DNA of 64,000 nucleotides from Gemmatimonadota bacterium (GTDB lineage Bacteria; Gemmatimonadota; Gemmatimonadetes; Longimicrobiales; Gaopeijiaceae): NCBI GenBank assembly GCA_022571515.1, contig JACZXQ010000011.1:1-64000 (forward strand), read 5' to 3'. The notes under the pieces are model-generated. The model ran no database searches, was not told the DNA's origin, and saw nothing but the letters and a program-made list of their open reading frames with translations. Positions 1 to 7,487 of the stretch are shown here, in pieces; the stretch's first letter is position 1; each line of letters starts with the position of its first letter. A program made the position numbers and the translations under genes.

Positions 1-323
1 GAGCTGTCCGGTCTGGCGGTCCCGCACCGACGGCGCTCTCTGACGCGGCGGAGCGGTCGGTCGAAAGGTAGAGGTGGGCGTCGCGTAGATGAAGTCACCG
101 GCCGAGTTGGGCTCGGCAGCACGGGCCGGCGTTGGTGCATGGCTCCTGATTTAGATCCACGGCTCCGAACTGAGAGCAATTACGAGGCACCCAATCGAAT
201 CGTCCCATCCAACCATCCCAAAGCCCAACAAGCTGCATCCTGCTCCTAGCATCAATCGGTGTCTTGAATTGGGACGATTTGAATGGCCGGGCACAGATGG
301 ACACCCCGAGGTCGAAATCCGCG
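1..323. other. left-edge stretch without a confident gene
   Basis: I see no gene here that I can defend. On the minus strand an ATG at 140 is preceded by AGGAG at good spacing and opens a frame that stays open to the left window edge, but the predicted peptide is only proline/arginine-rich and resembles no family I know. It could be the start of a gene that continues outside the window, or chance in GC-rich DNA. Confidence 0.3.
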
Positions 324-728
324 TCAAAAAACCCTGTTGATCACGGTTACGAGTAACCCTTTGGCGGCCAGGGCCAGCAGGATCACGACGAGCACCACGG
401 CCAGCGTCAGCAGGTGGCGCAGGCTCTTCAGTGCCGACAAGAGGTGGGGGATGTCACTTCCCTCGGTCCCGACGATACTCCGAACGGAGTATGCCGTGTA
501 GAAGCTCCACGCGCCGGTCACGGTATAGAGGATCGCCACGACCACGGCCCTACCCTCCGCTCTCAGGAGGGCGGGCATGTCGAGCGCCGCCAGAACGAGA
601 AGGAAGAAGCCGAGAGAACTCATCCGCAAGGCGAGTCCCTTGAAGAGAGCGTTATCCTCGTCGCTGAACTCGTAGGATCCTCCCGGCGTAGGGGGGCCGA
701 CGGTCTCTGTAGAGTCCTGATTTTCCAT
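324..728 (-). CDS. small integral membrane protein, unknown function
   Basis: This is a 134-residue protein in the inner membrane. The first 35 residues are polar and acidic. Three hydrophobic segments follow, at about 36-55, 63-83 and 104-125, so it is a small three-helix membrane protein. I placed the start at the ATG at 728 because the frame upstream loses protein character and a GGGAAG motif precedes this ATG. It lies just downstream of a minus-strand tRNA remnant and its terminator, so it is probably transcribed separately. I do not recognise the family. No catalytic motif is visible. Confidence 0.6.
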   Translation of the reverse strand: MENQDSTETVGPPTPGGSYEFSDEDNALFKGLALRMSSLGFFLLVLAALDMPALLRAEGRAVVVAILYTVTGAWSFYTAYSVRSIVGTEGSDIPHLLSALKSLRHLLTLAVVLVVILLALAAKGLLVTVINRVF

Positions 729-988
729 GGTGGCTTCCCGTTGGGGTGCTATCCAGAGTGAACACACCTGCCCACCGAAATCAAGCATGACGACTCGTCG
801 CCAACCTGCGGTGCGCCCGAAGCGGGCTTCGACGCGAGCCCGGATCTCAATCGACGTTCCTTCGGCAAAGAGGCAATGTGACGAGCCACATCCTGGCCCG
901 GTCGTTTTTCGTCGCACAGAGAGAGACTCGGTACCTGAGCCGAACAGCCCCTTCCGCCTCGACGTGTGCCCACCAGTGTGCCCACAAC

Positions 989-1018
989 AAAAAAAGGGGC
1001 CTGTGGAAAACCCACAGG
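989..1018 (-). terminator. rho-independent terminator downstream of the tRNA-Lys remnant
   Basis: On the minus strand a perfect 7-bp stem (CCTGTGG/CCACAGG, five-base loop) is followed by CCCC and a run of seven T. It lies 19 bases past the 3' end of the tRNA half-gene, where a tRNA terminator belongs. This suggests that the sequence left of 1037 is the original chromosomal downstream flank of that tRNA. Confidence 0.75.
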
Positions 1019-1036
1019 AACCCTTGTCCTTCCCAG

Positions 1037-1078
1037 TACCCCGCCAGGGACTCGAACCCCGAACCTACTGATTAAGAG
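1037..1078 (-). other. attachment site: 3' half of tRNA-Lys(CTT)
   Basis: Read on the minus strand, this starts with the anticodon loop CTCTTAA (anticodon CTT). It runs through the 3' anticodon strand TCAGT, a normal variable loop, a pairing T-arm (CGGGG-TTCGAGT-CCCTG) and a 3' acceptor strand GCGGGGT plus discriminator A. The bases upstream of the loop cannot pair with TCAGT and no 5' acceptor strand ACCCCGC exists, so only the 3' half is present. Tyrosine recombinases commonly cross over in tRNA anticodon or T-loops, and an integrase gene begins 186 bases away. This is therefore almost certainly one att site of the neighbouring element. The matching intact tRNA is not in the window. Confidence 0.8.
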
Positions 1079-1263
1079 GAAATCGGTACCGCTCTCCGAT
1101 CCGGCCTGCTCTACCTGAAAATCCTGACACTAATCATCGCGTAAACACTGTTATTCTAACACTATTTGCCTTGTCAGTAGGTACCGCTATGTTTCAATGT
1201 GTTTCTGCTCGTGCTGCAGGGATGTGTGCCCTATATGTGCCCTACAGGGAAACGGTGGACTTC

Positions 1264-2511
1264 ATGGGAGAGTTAACCACACGCGGAATTGATGCCTTGC
1301 CGATTCCCGCCGAAGACGAACGGCAGCGTGACCACAAGGACGGAAGGGTGCCGGGACTGATCCTCCGGGTGTTCTCCAGTGGCCGGCGATCCTGGTATCT
1401 CCGCTATCGAGCCGACGGCATCCTACGGAAGGCCAAGATAGGCGACTTCCCCGCGCTATCGCTCGCCGCAGCACGACGCAAAGCCGAATCTCTACGGGTC
1501 GAGGTCCGGGCGGGCGCGGACCCCGTGAGAGAGCGAATGGAGCGCCGGGAGGCCGATACGTTTGGCGACCTGGTCGATTGGTATCTGGAGGAGCACGCCT
1601 CCAAGACACTCGCCCCCGTCACCGCACGAGAAAACGAACGCATTCTAACAGGAAAGGACCTGGCGGCACTCAGGAAGCTCCCCGCGACCGCCGTGACCGA
1701 TGCTGACGTGGCGAAGGCCCTCGACCGTATTGAGCGCCGGGGAGCCATGACCATGATCAACCGCACACAGACGGCGATAAGCGCGGTCTACACCTGGGCT
1801 ACTCCCCGCCGAAGGGCGGGAATAGTATCGAACCCCGTGCGGGGCCTCCCGCGGCGACACAACGAACGCGGTGGGATCAAGAGGACCCTAGATGAGAGCG
1901 ACATCCGACAGGTATTCGGAGCCATCGACTCGATCCCCGGGGTCCCTGCTTGGGCATCCACTGCGCTATGGCTGATCCTCCTCACCGGCCAGCGTCCGGG
2001 CGAGGTCCTTCAGGCGAAGTGGGCACATATCGACCTCGAACGTAAGATGTGGAAAATGCCGAAGGGCTATCGGAAGAGGGTGCGCGGGCAAAGAGAAGCC
2101 CCGCCTCATGACGTGCCACTGAGCCCGCTCGTAGTGGATATCCTGGGGAAGCTACCTGGGAGGCGCACGAGCTACGTGTTTCCCTCCCAGAGCAAGAGGG
2201 GTCACAAGAACACAAATGATCTCAACCAGCGGGTACGGCGAGGACTATTGAAGCACCTGAACATGCGCACGAACGGGGGGGATCCACCCGCTAAGGTGGA
2301 GCCTTTCACTCCCCACGACTTGCGGCGCACCTGCTCCACGCGTCTGCACGCTGCCGGCGTCCCGCGACACGTAGTCGAGAAGACGTTGGGCCACGTGGAT
2401 TCGAGCGTGGCCGCGATCTACGATCAGCACGCCTACTGGGACGAACGAACCGACGCCCTCAATGCGTGGGCTGAGCGGTTACGACAGATCATCAGGTCAG
2501 GAGAATCGTGA
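1264..2511 (+). CDS. P4-type tyrosine integrase
   Basis: This 415-residue site-specific recombinase would cut and rejoin DNA at att sites. The N-terminal 100 residues resemble the DUF4102 arm-binding domain (motif SWYLRYR, then KIGDFPALSLAAARRKA). A SAM-like core-binding domain follows, then the catalytic domain. Catalytic residues are visible: Arg in TGQRPGEV (about 244), His and Arg in HDLRR (351/354), His in LGHVD (377) and Tyr in AIYDQHAYW (386). The set is complete, so the enzyme may be active. I chose the ATG at 1264 (GGTGGA upstream, then MGELTTRGIDALP). An in-frame start at 1171 would add an unusual Cys-rich leader. It sits beside the tRNA half-site, as expected for an element end. 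Confidence 0.93.
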   Translation: MGELTTRGIDALPIPAEDERQRDHKDGRVPGLILRVFSSGRRSWYLRYRADGILRKAKIGDFPALSLAAARRKAESLRVEVRAGADPVRERMERREADTFGDLVDWYLEEHASKTLAPVTARENERILTGKDLAALRKLPATAVTDADVAKALDRIERRGAMTMINRTQTAISAVYTWATPRRRAGIVSNPVRGLPRRHNERGGIKRTLDESDIRQVFGAIDSIPGVPAWASTALWLILLTGQRPGEVLQAKWAHIDLERKMWKMPKGYRKRVRGQREAPPHDVPLSPLVVDILGKLPGRRTSYVFPSQSKRGHKNTNDLNQRVRRGLLKHLNMRTNGGDPPAKVEPFTPHDLRRTCSTRLHAAGVPRHVVEKTLGHVDSSVAAIYDQHAYWDERTDALNAWAERLRQIIRSGES

Positions 2512-2560
2512 AAGTCAAGTAGCAGGTCACCTTGGCCGGTCGCGCCCTTGTCGTGAGGGC

Positions 2561-3241
2561 TTACCGCTCTCGGAACATCTCACCTTTTTTCCCCTCCCAA
2601 TGGTACAGGAGTATTGTAAGAGCATGGACGAACTGTGTTTTCCATGCTCGACTATCCCTTCGGATGTTGCGCGTGCCCTCCCTCTTCTGGCCCATTTTGA
2701 GGGTCTCTTCTAGTATCCGCGTGACGAGGCTGGCTGCGAGTCGCCCACGGTCGTCAGCGTGTCGCCTCCGGCTCCCCTCACGCTCGATTACACGAGCAAG
2801 CAGGAAGCCGAGGCACACTTTCTCGAATGGCCTCAGGCGCAAATATTCAGTCCGAGCCTTGCCCTTGAAGTTCGCCTTGAAGCTCTCGCGGACTTCTCTC
2901 GGACGCTCCGCTTCACTTGCAGGGGCCTTTATCAAGTATAGTGGCGTGCTATGGATGGCGTATTCGTCATCGAGCATCGGTCCCTCACCGAACGCGAGCC
3001 ACGACGCCCTGACGCCAAGAAACTTTGAAAGAGCTTCAAGCGCATCCAGACGGGGCTTACTGACGCCCCGAAGGAATTTTCGTATCACGTCGTCACTAAC
3101 GCCATCTACGTCAGACCGTTTGAGAGCCTCGGCCAAGGCGTGCCCTGACGAGTGGGGCGAGCCAGCCAGCGCTTCGTTCAATCTTCGCGCAAAAGAGCCC
3201 TCTGGAACGGAATCGGTCCAGAGCTTTCCAGGTCTCCCCAC
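2561..3241 (-). CDS. HTH repressor-like protein of the integrated element
   Basis: This 226-residue protein is transcribed opposite to the integrase and AlpA genes, the usual place for an element repressor. Residues about 30-85 look like a phage-repressor helix-turn-helix (ALAEALKRSD, then VIRKFLRGVSKPRLDALEAL, then FLGVRASWLAFGEGP). The C-terminal half is basic and helical and I do not recognise it. The start is a GTG at 3241, decided by AAGGAG seven bases upstream. A 6-bp inverted repeat overlaps this ribosome-binding site and could be its own operator. Assignment as a Cro/CI-type regulator comes from pattern and position only. Confidence 0.7.
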   Translation of the reverse strand: MGRPGKLWTDSVPEGSFARRLNEALAGSPHSSGHALAEALKRSDVDGVSDDVIRKFLRGVSKPRLDALEALSKFLGVRASWLAFGEGPMLDDEYAIHSTPLYLIKAPASEAERPREVRESFKANFKGKARTEYLRLRPFEKVCLGFLLARVIEREGSRRRHADDRGRLAASLVTRILEETLKMGQKREGTRNIRRDSRAWKTQFVHALTILLYHWEGKKGEMFRER

Positions 3242-3250
3242 GGTGGACTC

Positions 3251-3270
3251 CTTGAGATGTTTTCCTCAAG
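3251..3270. promoter_or_regulatory. candidate operator between repressor and AlpA genes
   Basis: CTTGAG (3251-3256) and CTCAAG (3265-3270) form an inverted repeat with an 8-base AT-rich spacer. It overlaps the Shine-Dalgarno of the repressor gene and lies in the 116-base divergent promoter region. A TATTAT further right could be a -10 for the AlpA gene. The operator role is inferred. Confidence 0.35.
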
Positions 3271-3357
3271 AATGCGGAAAATCGAGAAGCTGAGCAACAG
3301 CAGACCGTATTATGCAGCGCGTACCACGGACGTTCATGCAACCAAGGGACAGAGCAA

Positions 3358-3558
3358 ATGGATAAGCTGCTGCGAGTGAGGGAGGTGCTTCAGACGACGG
3401 GCCTCTCGCGTTCGACCATATGGCGACTAGAGCGGCAGGGCCGGTTTCCTCAACGCGTTCAGGTCACGGGCGGGACCGTGGCGTGGCGGGCATCCGAGGT
3501 GGCTGATTGGATAGAGCGGCTGCCACCGGCCTCGGCACCCACACCGACGGGGGCCTAA
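3358..3558 (+). CDS. AlpA/MerR-like excisionase-type regulator
   Basis: This 66-residue DNA-binding protein is a short winged helix. The motif LLRVREVLQTTGLSRSTIWR is followed by LERQGRFPQRVQVTGGTVAW and ASEVADWIERL, which is the AlpA family pattern. AlpA-like proteins activate integrase or excision genes of P4-type elements, in agreement with the nearby P4-type integrase. AAGGGA lies upstream of the ATG. A possible -10 (TATTAT) lies about 45 bases before the start. Confidence 0.85.
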   Translation: MDKLLRVREVLQTTGLSRSTIWRLERQGRFPQRVQVTGGTVAWRASEVADWIERLPPASAPTPTGA

Positions 3559-3563
3559 GGGTA

Positions 3564-4088
3564 GTGAAGGCGCTTAGCCCACCCGGTGGGGATCTGACGA
3601 TCCCGTGTTGGGTGGCCCGCCCAGGGGCGATTGGGGCACTTCGGGATGTTGGGGATTCGATGTTCATATGGACCACCATCTCGTCGATCAATGGAACCCC
3701 ATACCGACCATGTTTCGCGTCCGAGACCACTCTGGCCGAGACGATCTGTCGATCACGCGGGGCACTACGGGCTCGCCTGGCCGATCTCCGCTCGGTTCCT
3801 GGATTGCTCTTCGAGGTCAAGCGTCCTAGACGCTCGGCCACACGGATTCCGACCGTGTGCCGGTGGGCTACTGATCCGCTCGCACATGATTGCTGGTATC
3901 TCCTGATCTCACGAACACGGCTTCCCGCGATCGCGGAGGAATACGCTCTTGGCGGGGATTGGCTCCTTCGCGAGACGGAACAGCTCGCTCGGCACGCTGC
4001 CCGTGCGTATGAGCTTGGCGAACGAATCAAGATCGATCTTCTTACCGACCCAGGCCCAGGATCTATACAGGATGGGGGGGGGCGGTAA
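3564..4088 (+). CDS. hypothetical protein of the integrated element
   Basis: This open frame of about 174 codons begins with a GTG five bases after the AlpA stop; an ATG at 3660 is an alternative start. The middle (ETTLAETICRSRGALRARL, then ADLRSVPGLLFEVKRP) could be a winged-helix segment, and the C-terminal third is helical and charged. I do not recognise a family. Base composition is less GC-rich than the core genome, as for the rest of the element. It may be a replication or control protein of the element, but that rests on position only. Confidence 0.4.
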   Translation: MKALSPPGGDLTIPCWVARPGAIGALRDVGDSMFIWTTISSINGTPYRPCFASETTLAETICRSRGALRARLADLRSVPGLLFEVKRPRRSATRIPTVCRWATDPLAHDCWYLLISRTRLPAIAEEYALGGDWLLRETEQLARHAARAYELGERIKIDLLTDPGPGSIQDGGGR

Positions 4089-4351
4089 GGAGAGGTAGTA
4101 GCCGCTCGCGAAGAGGAACAAAGCCGATAAGACCTCGACAGAGACGGGGCGGCAAGAAACGAGGTCGGACTGACCAGTGATTGGAAGAAAAAGGAGAAAC
4201 AGCGAGCGCTCGCACAAGTGCTTGGACATTGAATGGGACCTGCTTCGGTGGCGACTCTTGGGGGTCGGTAAGTCGTGCGTGAGTACGCCGCCAGCCGAAC
4301 TGGCTGCACCGTGGCAGGCACCGACTGATGGTTAGAGAAAAGAGCGGAAAC

Positions 4352-4837
4352 ATGGTGGGACGCCCGACCAAATTCCGCGAGGAATATGTGGAGCAAGCTT
4401 TCAAGCTTTGTTTGTTAGGTGCGACTGATGCTGACCTTGGCCGATTCTTCGATGTCGACGAACGAACAATTAACAACTGGAAGGAAGCGCACCCTGAGTT
4501 TCTTCAGTCCCTAAAGGGCGGCAAAGAACAGGCGGACGCTCGCGTAGCGCAGAGCCTCTACCGTCGCGCGCTCGGCTGGGAACACGAGGCCGTCAAGATC
4601 GTAGCCGACGCCAAGACGGGAGCCGAACACATCGTCTCGTACACACAGCGTTATCCGCCCGACACGACTGCGGCAATCTTCTGGCTGAAGAATCGTAGGC
4701 CCGACCTTTGGCGCGACCGACAAGCCCTAGAACACGCCTGTCACAACATTTCACCGTTCACGGCCGCGACTTCGATACCCTCTGGGGTCGTCATCCTCCC
4801 GGACAACGGCCGCGACCCGCACTTACCGAAGACCTGA
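4352..4837 (+). CDS. terminase small subunit-like HTH protein
   Basis: This is a protein of about 161 residues. It opens with VGRPTKFREEYVEQAFKLC, then GATDADLGRFFDVDERTINN as a helix-turn-helix, then a central region with KIVADAKTGAEHIVSYTQRY and TAAIFWLKNRRPDLWRDR. This order (GRPTKY-type start, HTH, and a late FWLKNR..WRD motif) is typical of phage small terminase subunits and related element proteins that recognise DNA for packaging. No large terminase or capsid gene is present, so the element is a remnant or a satellite. I chose the ATG at 4352, where homology-like sequence starts; the ATG at 4328 is possible. The last 30 residues look unlike the family. Confidence 0.65.
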   Translation: MVGRPTKFREEYVEQAFKLCLLGATDADLGRFFDVDERTINNWKEAHPEFLQSLKGGKEQADARVAQSLYRRALGWEHEAVKIVADAKTGAEHIVSYTQRYPPDTTAAIFWLKNRRPDLWRDRQALEHACHNISPFTAATSIPSGVVILPDNGRDPHLPKT

Positions 4838-5032
4838 GGTCGAGTGCCCGAGGATGGTGGCCTAAGATCATCATCCCCCACGCGGTTAACACCTCTCTGA
4901 GCCACGAGAACGGCCTGGCCTTAGTCCCGATATCCAATACAAACCGAAGACGCCGAGAGCGCGTGTAAGGGCTGTTCTCCACCCTTCTTCTTGCGCCTAC
5001 TGGCCCGCTCTCGGAGGTTGAACGCAGTCTGA

Positions 5033-5089
5033 TGTCAACGGCCATTGAAAGCTTCACAGATCTGGCCATCGAAAATTGCGCACATGGCG
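5033..5089. repeat. IS21 left terminal repeat region
   Basis: The inner 27 bp (5063-5089) match 7073-7099 perfectly in inverted orientation. The outer 30 bp align to 7100-7129 at the TGT terminus and the GGCCA core but differ elsewhere. Confidence 0.85.
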
Positions 5090-5103
5090 GAGGTGACGGG
5101 CCT

Positions 5104-5946
5104 CTAGATCGTCGTTTTCTCCTTTGCTCTCGCCCTCGTTCCTTTCGGGGTTGGGGGGCTCGGCTCCGCAGGAGGCGAGTGAAGGATCTTGGAGAGGTCG
5201 GTGTGCTTCCGCATCCGGTAGCTGTTGCCTCGGATGTTGACGATGTGGCAGTGGTGCAGGAGCCGGTCGATGAGCGCGGCGGCCATGACCTCGTCGCCCA
5301 AGATCTGGCCCCACTCCTCGAACCCTTTGTTAGAAGTGAGGACGGTGGACGCCCGCTCGTAACGCCGGTTGATCAACTGGAAGAAAAGCATGGCGCCGGT
5401 CTGGCTGACCGGCAGGTAACCGATCTCATCGATGACCAGGAGCGACGGGTAGGTCAGGATCTTGAGGCGGTGTCCCAGCCGGCCCGCGGCTTTGGCCTCT
5501 TCGAGCGAGGTGATGAGATCAGCCAGAGCGCCGTAGTAGACTCGGCGCCCGCTTTGAGCCGCGGCAATGGCGAGGCTGATCGCCAGGTGCGTCTTGCCGA
5601 CGCCTGGAGGGCCGAGAAAAATTACGTTCTCCTTACGCTCCAAGAACCCGAGCTCGTGGAGGCTGTCGATCTGCTCACGCTTGATCGAGGGCTGGAAGCT
5701 GAAGTCGAAGTCCTCGAGCGTCTTGATGGCCGGTAGCCGGCTCGAGCGCATGGCGGCCTCAAGGCGCCGGTTGTTGCGCAGCGTGATCTGAGCACCGAGG
5801 AGTTGTTCGATGGCCTCCGAGGCTGTCACGCCTCCGCCATCGACTCTGGTAAGTACCTCGTCCAACGCCTCCAGCGCACCGGGCATCTTGAGATCGGCGA
5901 GCTGGGCCCGGATCCGGTCACGGCGCGACGGTGCTGCGGCCTTCAC
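5104..5946 (-). CDS. istB: IS21 helper ATPase IstB
   Basis: This 280-residue AAA+ ATPase selects target DNA and activates the IstA transposase. An N-terminal helical part (RIRAQLADLKMPGALEALDE) precedes the ATPase core, with Walker A GPPGVGKTH and Walker B LLVIDEIGYLP. An NRRYERASTVLTSNKGFEEW segment follows, as in all IstB proteins. The start is a GTG at 5946, inside a GTGA overlap with the istA stop and five bases after GGAGGT, so it is translationally coupled. The length is normal. The gene looks intact, with a proline- and lysine-rich tail. Confidence 0.95.
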   Translation of the reverse strand: MKAAAPSRRDRIRAQLADLKMPGALEALDEVLTRVDGGGVTASEAIEQLLGAQITLRNNRRLEAAMRSSRLPAIKTLEDFDFSFQPSIKREQIDSLHELGFLERKENVIFLGPPGVGKTHLAISLAIAAAQSGRRVYYGALADLITSLEEAKAAGRLGHRLKILTYPSLLVIDEIGYLPVSQTGAMLFFQLINRRYERASTVLTSNKGFEEWGQILGDEVMAAALIDRLLHHCHIVNIRGNSYRMRKHTDLSKILHSPPAEPSPPTPKGTRARAKEKTTI

Positions 5947-6971
5947 CGAACACCTCCGGCCACCTGGGCGTACGCTTCCAGCGGTCGACGCTCCACGTCG
6001 ATGCGGGGAAGCACAGCCTTGGCCCGCTCCTTCACCTCGGGCGGCAGTACCAAGGATCGGTATGGGCGCGAGGCCAAGGGCCGCAGCAGGTCGCGCTCGT
6101 GCTCGAAGCGATCGACGGGCCGCTCCTTCAGTGTGCCATGGGTACGGACGTTGGCCACGTGATCGAGCCAGTGGCGGGCCTGAGTGTTGAGGTCCTCGTC
6201 CGACGTGAACGTCCGGCCGTAGAAGAAGCTCGAACGGACGTATCTCACCGGCCGTTCGACCTTGCCCTTGGTCTTCGCCCGGTAGGGACGGCATGCCCTG
6301 ATCCGGAAGCCGTGATGACTCGCGAAGCGCAGGAACTCGGCGTTCTCGGTAAGGCGACCCCCATCGGCTCGCTCATCCTTGATGATGACGGCCTTCATTT
6401 GGTCGAACAGTAGCTCATGAGGCACGCCACCAAAGAAGCTGAACGCCGCCTCGAGGCCCTCGAAGACATGCTGCATCGTCTGTCGAGTGAAGAACTGCAG
6501 CCACAGGACACGCGAATACCCCAGCACAACCAGGAACGCGTACCGCTTGCCCCAGGGCAGCTGAAAGTCTGCGAAGTCGACCTGAGCCTGGTGTGCGGGT
6601 GGCGTCTCGAAGCGCACCACGGGCTCTTCTGGAGGCCGGGGGCGCACCTTGCGCGCATAGCGCTTCACCTGGTTGTAGCTGCCCGGGTAGCCGGCTGCCC
6701 GGACTTCCTTGAAGAGCCGCACGGCCGTGAGCTTCGGATACTCCCCCAGACGAACGTCGATCAACGGCTTGTACGGGTCGAGCTTCGACGGCATGGCTCG
6801 CCTCGGACCGTAGGCGACGCGCTCCTCGCCCAGATCACGGTCCAGTTGCCCGGTCTTGATCCAGTGATGCACCGTGCGGCGGCTGATCCCCAGGTCCCGG
6901 GCGATCGCCGCCTTGTTCAGCCCCTGCTCTAGATAATGACGAAGCAGCACACGCTTCTCCCTTCCGATCAT
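5943..6971 (-). CDS. istA: IS21 transposase IstA
   Basis: This 342-residue DDE transposase catalyses strand transfer of the element ends. It has an N-terminal HTH (NKAAIARDLGISRRTVHHWI), a linker, and an integrase core. The acidic residues appear in VDFADF, in LFDQMKAV and in the KTKGKVERPV segment. I chose the ATG at 6971, preceded by GGAGGT at five bases; a GTG one codon earlier is too close to it. No frameshift or stop is seen, so the element may still move with istB. Confidence 0.95.
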   Translation of the reverse strand: MIGREKRVLLRHYLEQGLNKAAIARDLGISRRTVHHWIKTGQLDRDLGEERVAYGPRRAMPSKLDPYKPLIDVRLGEYPKLTAVRLFKEVRAAGYPGSYNQVKRYARKVRPRPPEEPVVRFETPPAHQAQVDFADFQLPWGKRYAFLVVLGYSRVLWLQFFTRQTMQHVFEGLEAAFSFFGGVPHELLFDQMKAVIIKDERADGGRLTENAEFLRFASHHGFRIRACRPYRAKTKGKVERPVRYVRSSFFYGRTFTSDEDLNTQARHWLDHVANVRTHGTLKERPVDRFEHERDLLRPLASRPYRSLVLPPEVKERAKAVLPRIDVERRPLEAYAQVAGGVR

Positions 6972-7072
6972 CACACCTCCACGTTCGCGGTGAAGGTGCC
7001 AAGTGAGTGGATCGACCGGGAGATCGCTTGGGGCGTGCCTACACCCCCACTCTCCCGCTCGCTAGGTCAAAG

Positions 7073-7129
7073 CGCCATGTGCGCAATTTTCGATGGCCAC
7101 ATATGGGAATTATTGGGTGGCCGCCAACA
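7073..7129. repeat. IS21 right terminal repeat region
   Basis: 7073-7099 is the inverted copy of 5063-5089 with no mismatch. The outermost bases, read inward, are TGTTGGCGGCCACC. A further TGGCCACA motif occurs just outside the right end. Confidence 0.85.
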
Positions 7130-7487
7130 ATGGCCACACGTGCTATGTTTCGCTGTGCGCTGTGACACCATTCCTGAACCCCAAGACGAGCGAGCGTTGA
7201 TATCCTCACGCGTATCGTCGGGGGCGCCAAGCCTGCCGATGCCATAGATTCTCCAACCGCGCTTTCTTCAACTCGCGTGGCACCGGTTGCGCTGGTAGCC
7301 GAACCTCTCATGCAGAATGAACCACGGTGCAAGGTGAGATGTGCGGGGGCTGCGCAAGGCGCCACCATGACGGGTTTCGAGGTCGGCAGGCGGGAGCGGC
7401 TTCCAGCACTGGACTTCTGCTCCCTCTTAAAGTACGTGTCTTCCCCTCGTATTTCCCCTTTGGCAGCACGGTCGGTAACTCATCAGC
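7130..7487. other. intergenic stretch between IS21 and the glycosyltransferase
   Basis: These 358 bases contain no gene I can support. Short frames exist on both strands but lack a ribosome-binding site and protein character. This is probably old chromosomal or element sequence disrupted by the IS, and it holds the promoter of the next gene. Confidence 0.5.

Larger units (their letters stand above)
5033..7129. mobile_element. IS21-family insertion sequence
   Basis: This 2,097-bp element carries istA and istB on the minus strand. Both ends begin TGT and align base for base without gaps. The outer 14 bp are partly conserved and the next 16 are not. A 27-bp block is then identical in inverted orientation (5063-5089 and 7073-7099). 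Multiple repeats at each end are usual for IS21, where they bind IstA. No target duplication is visible: the left flank reads GTCTGA and the right flank ATGGCC. The left terminus is more diverged than the right. The lack of a duplication suggests a later rearrangement or deletion at one end. Confidence 0.88.
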
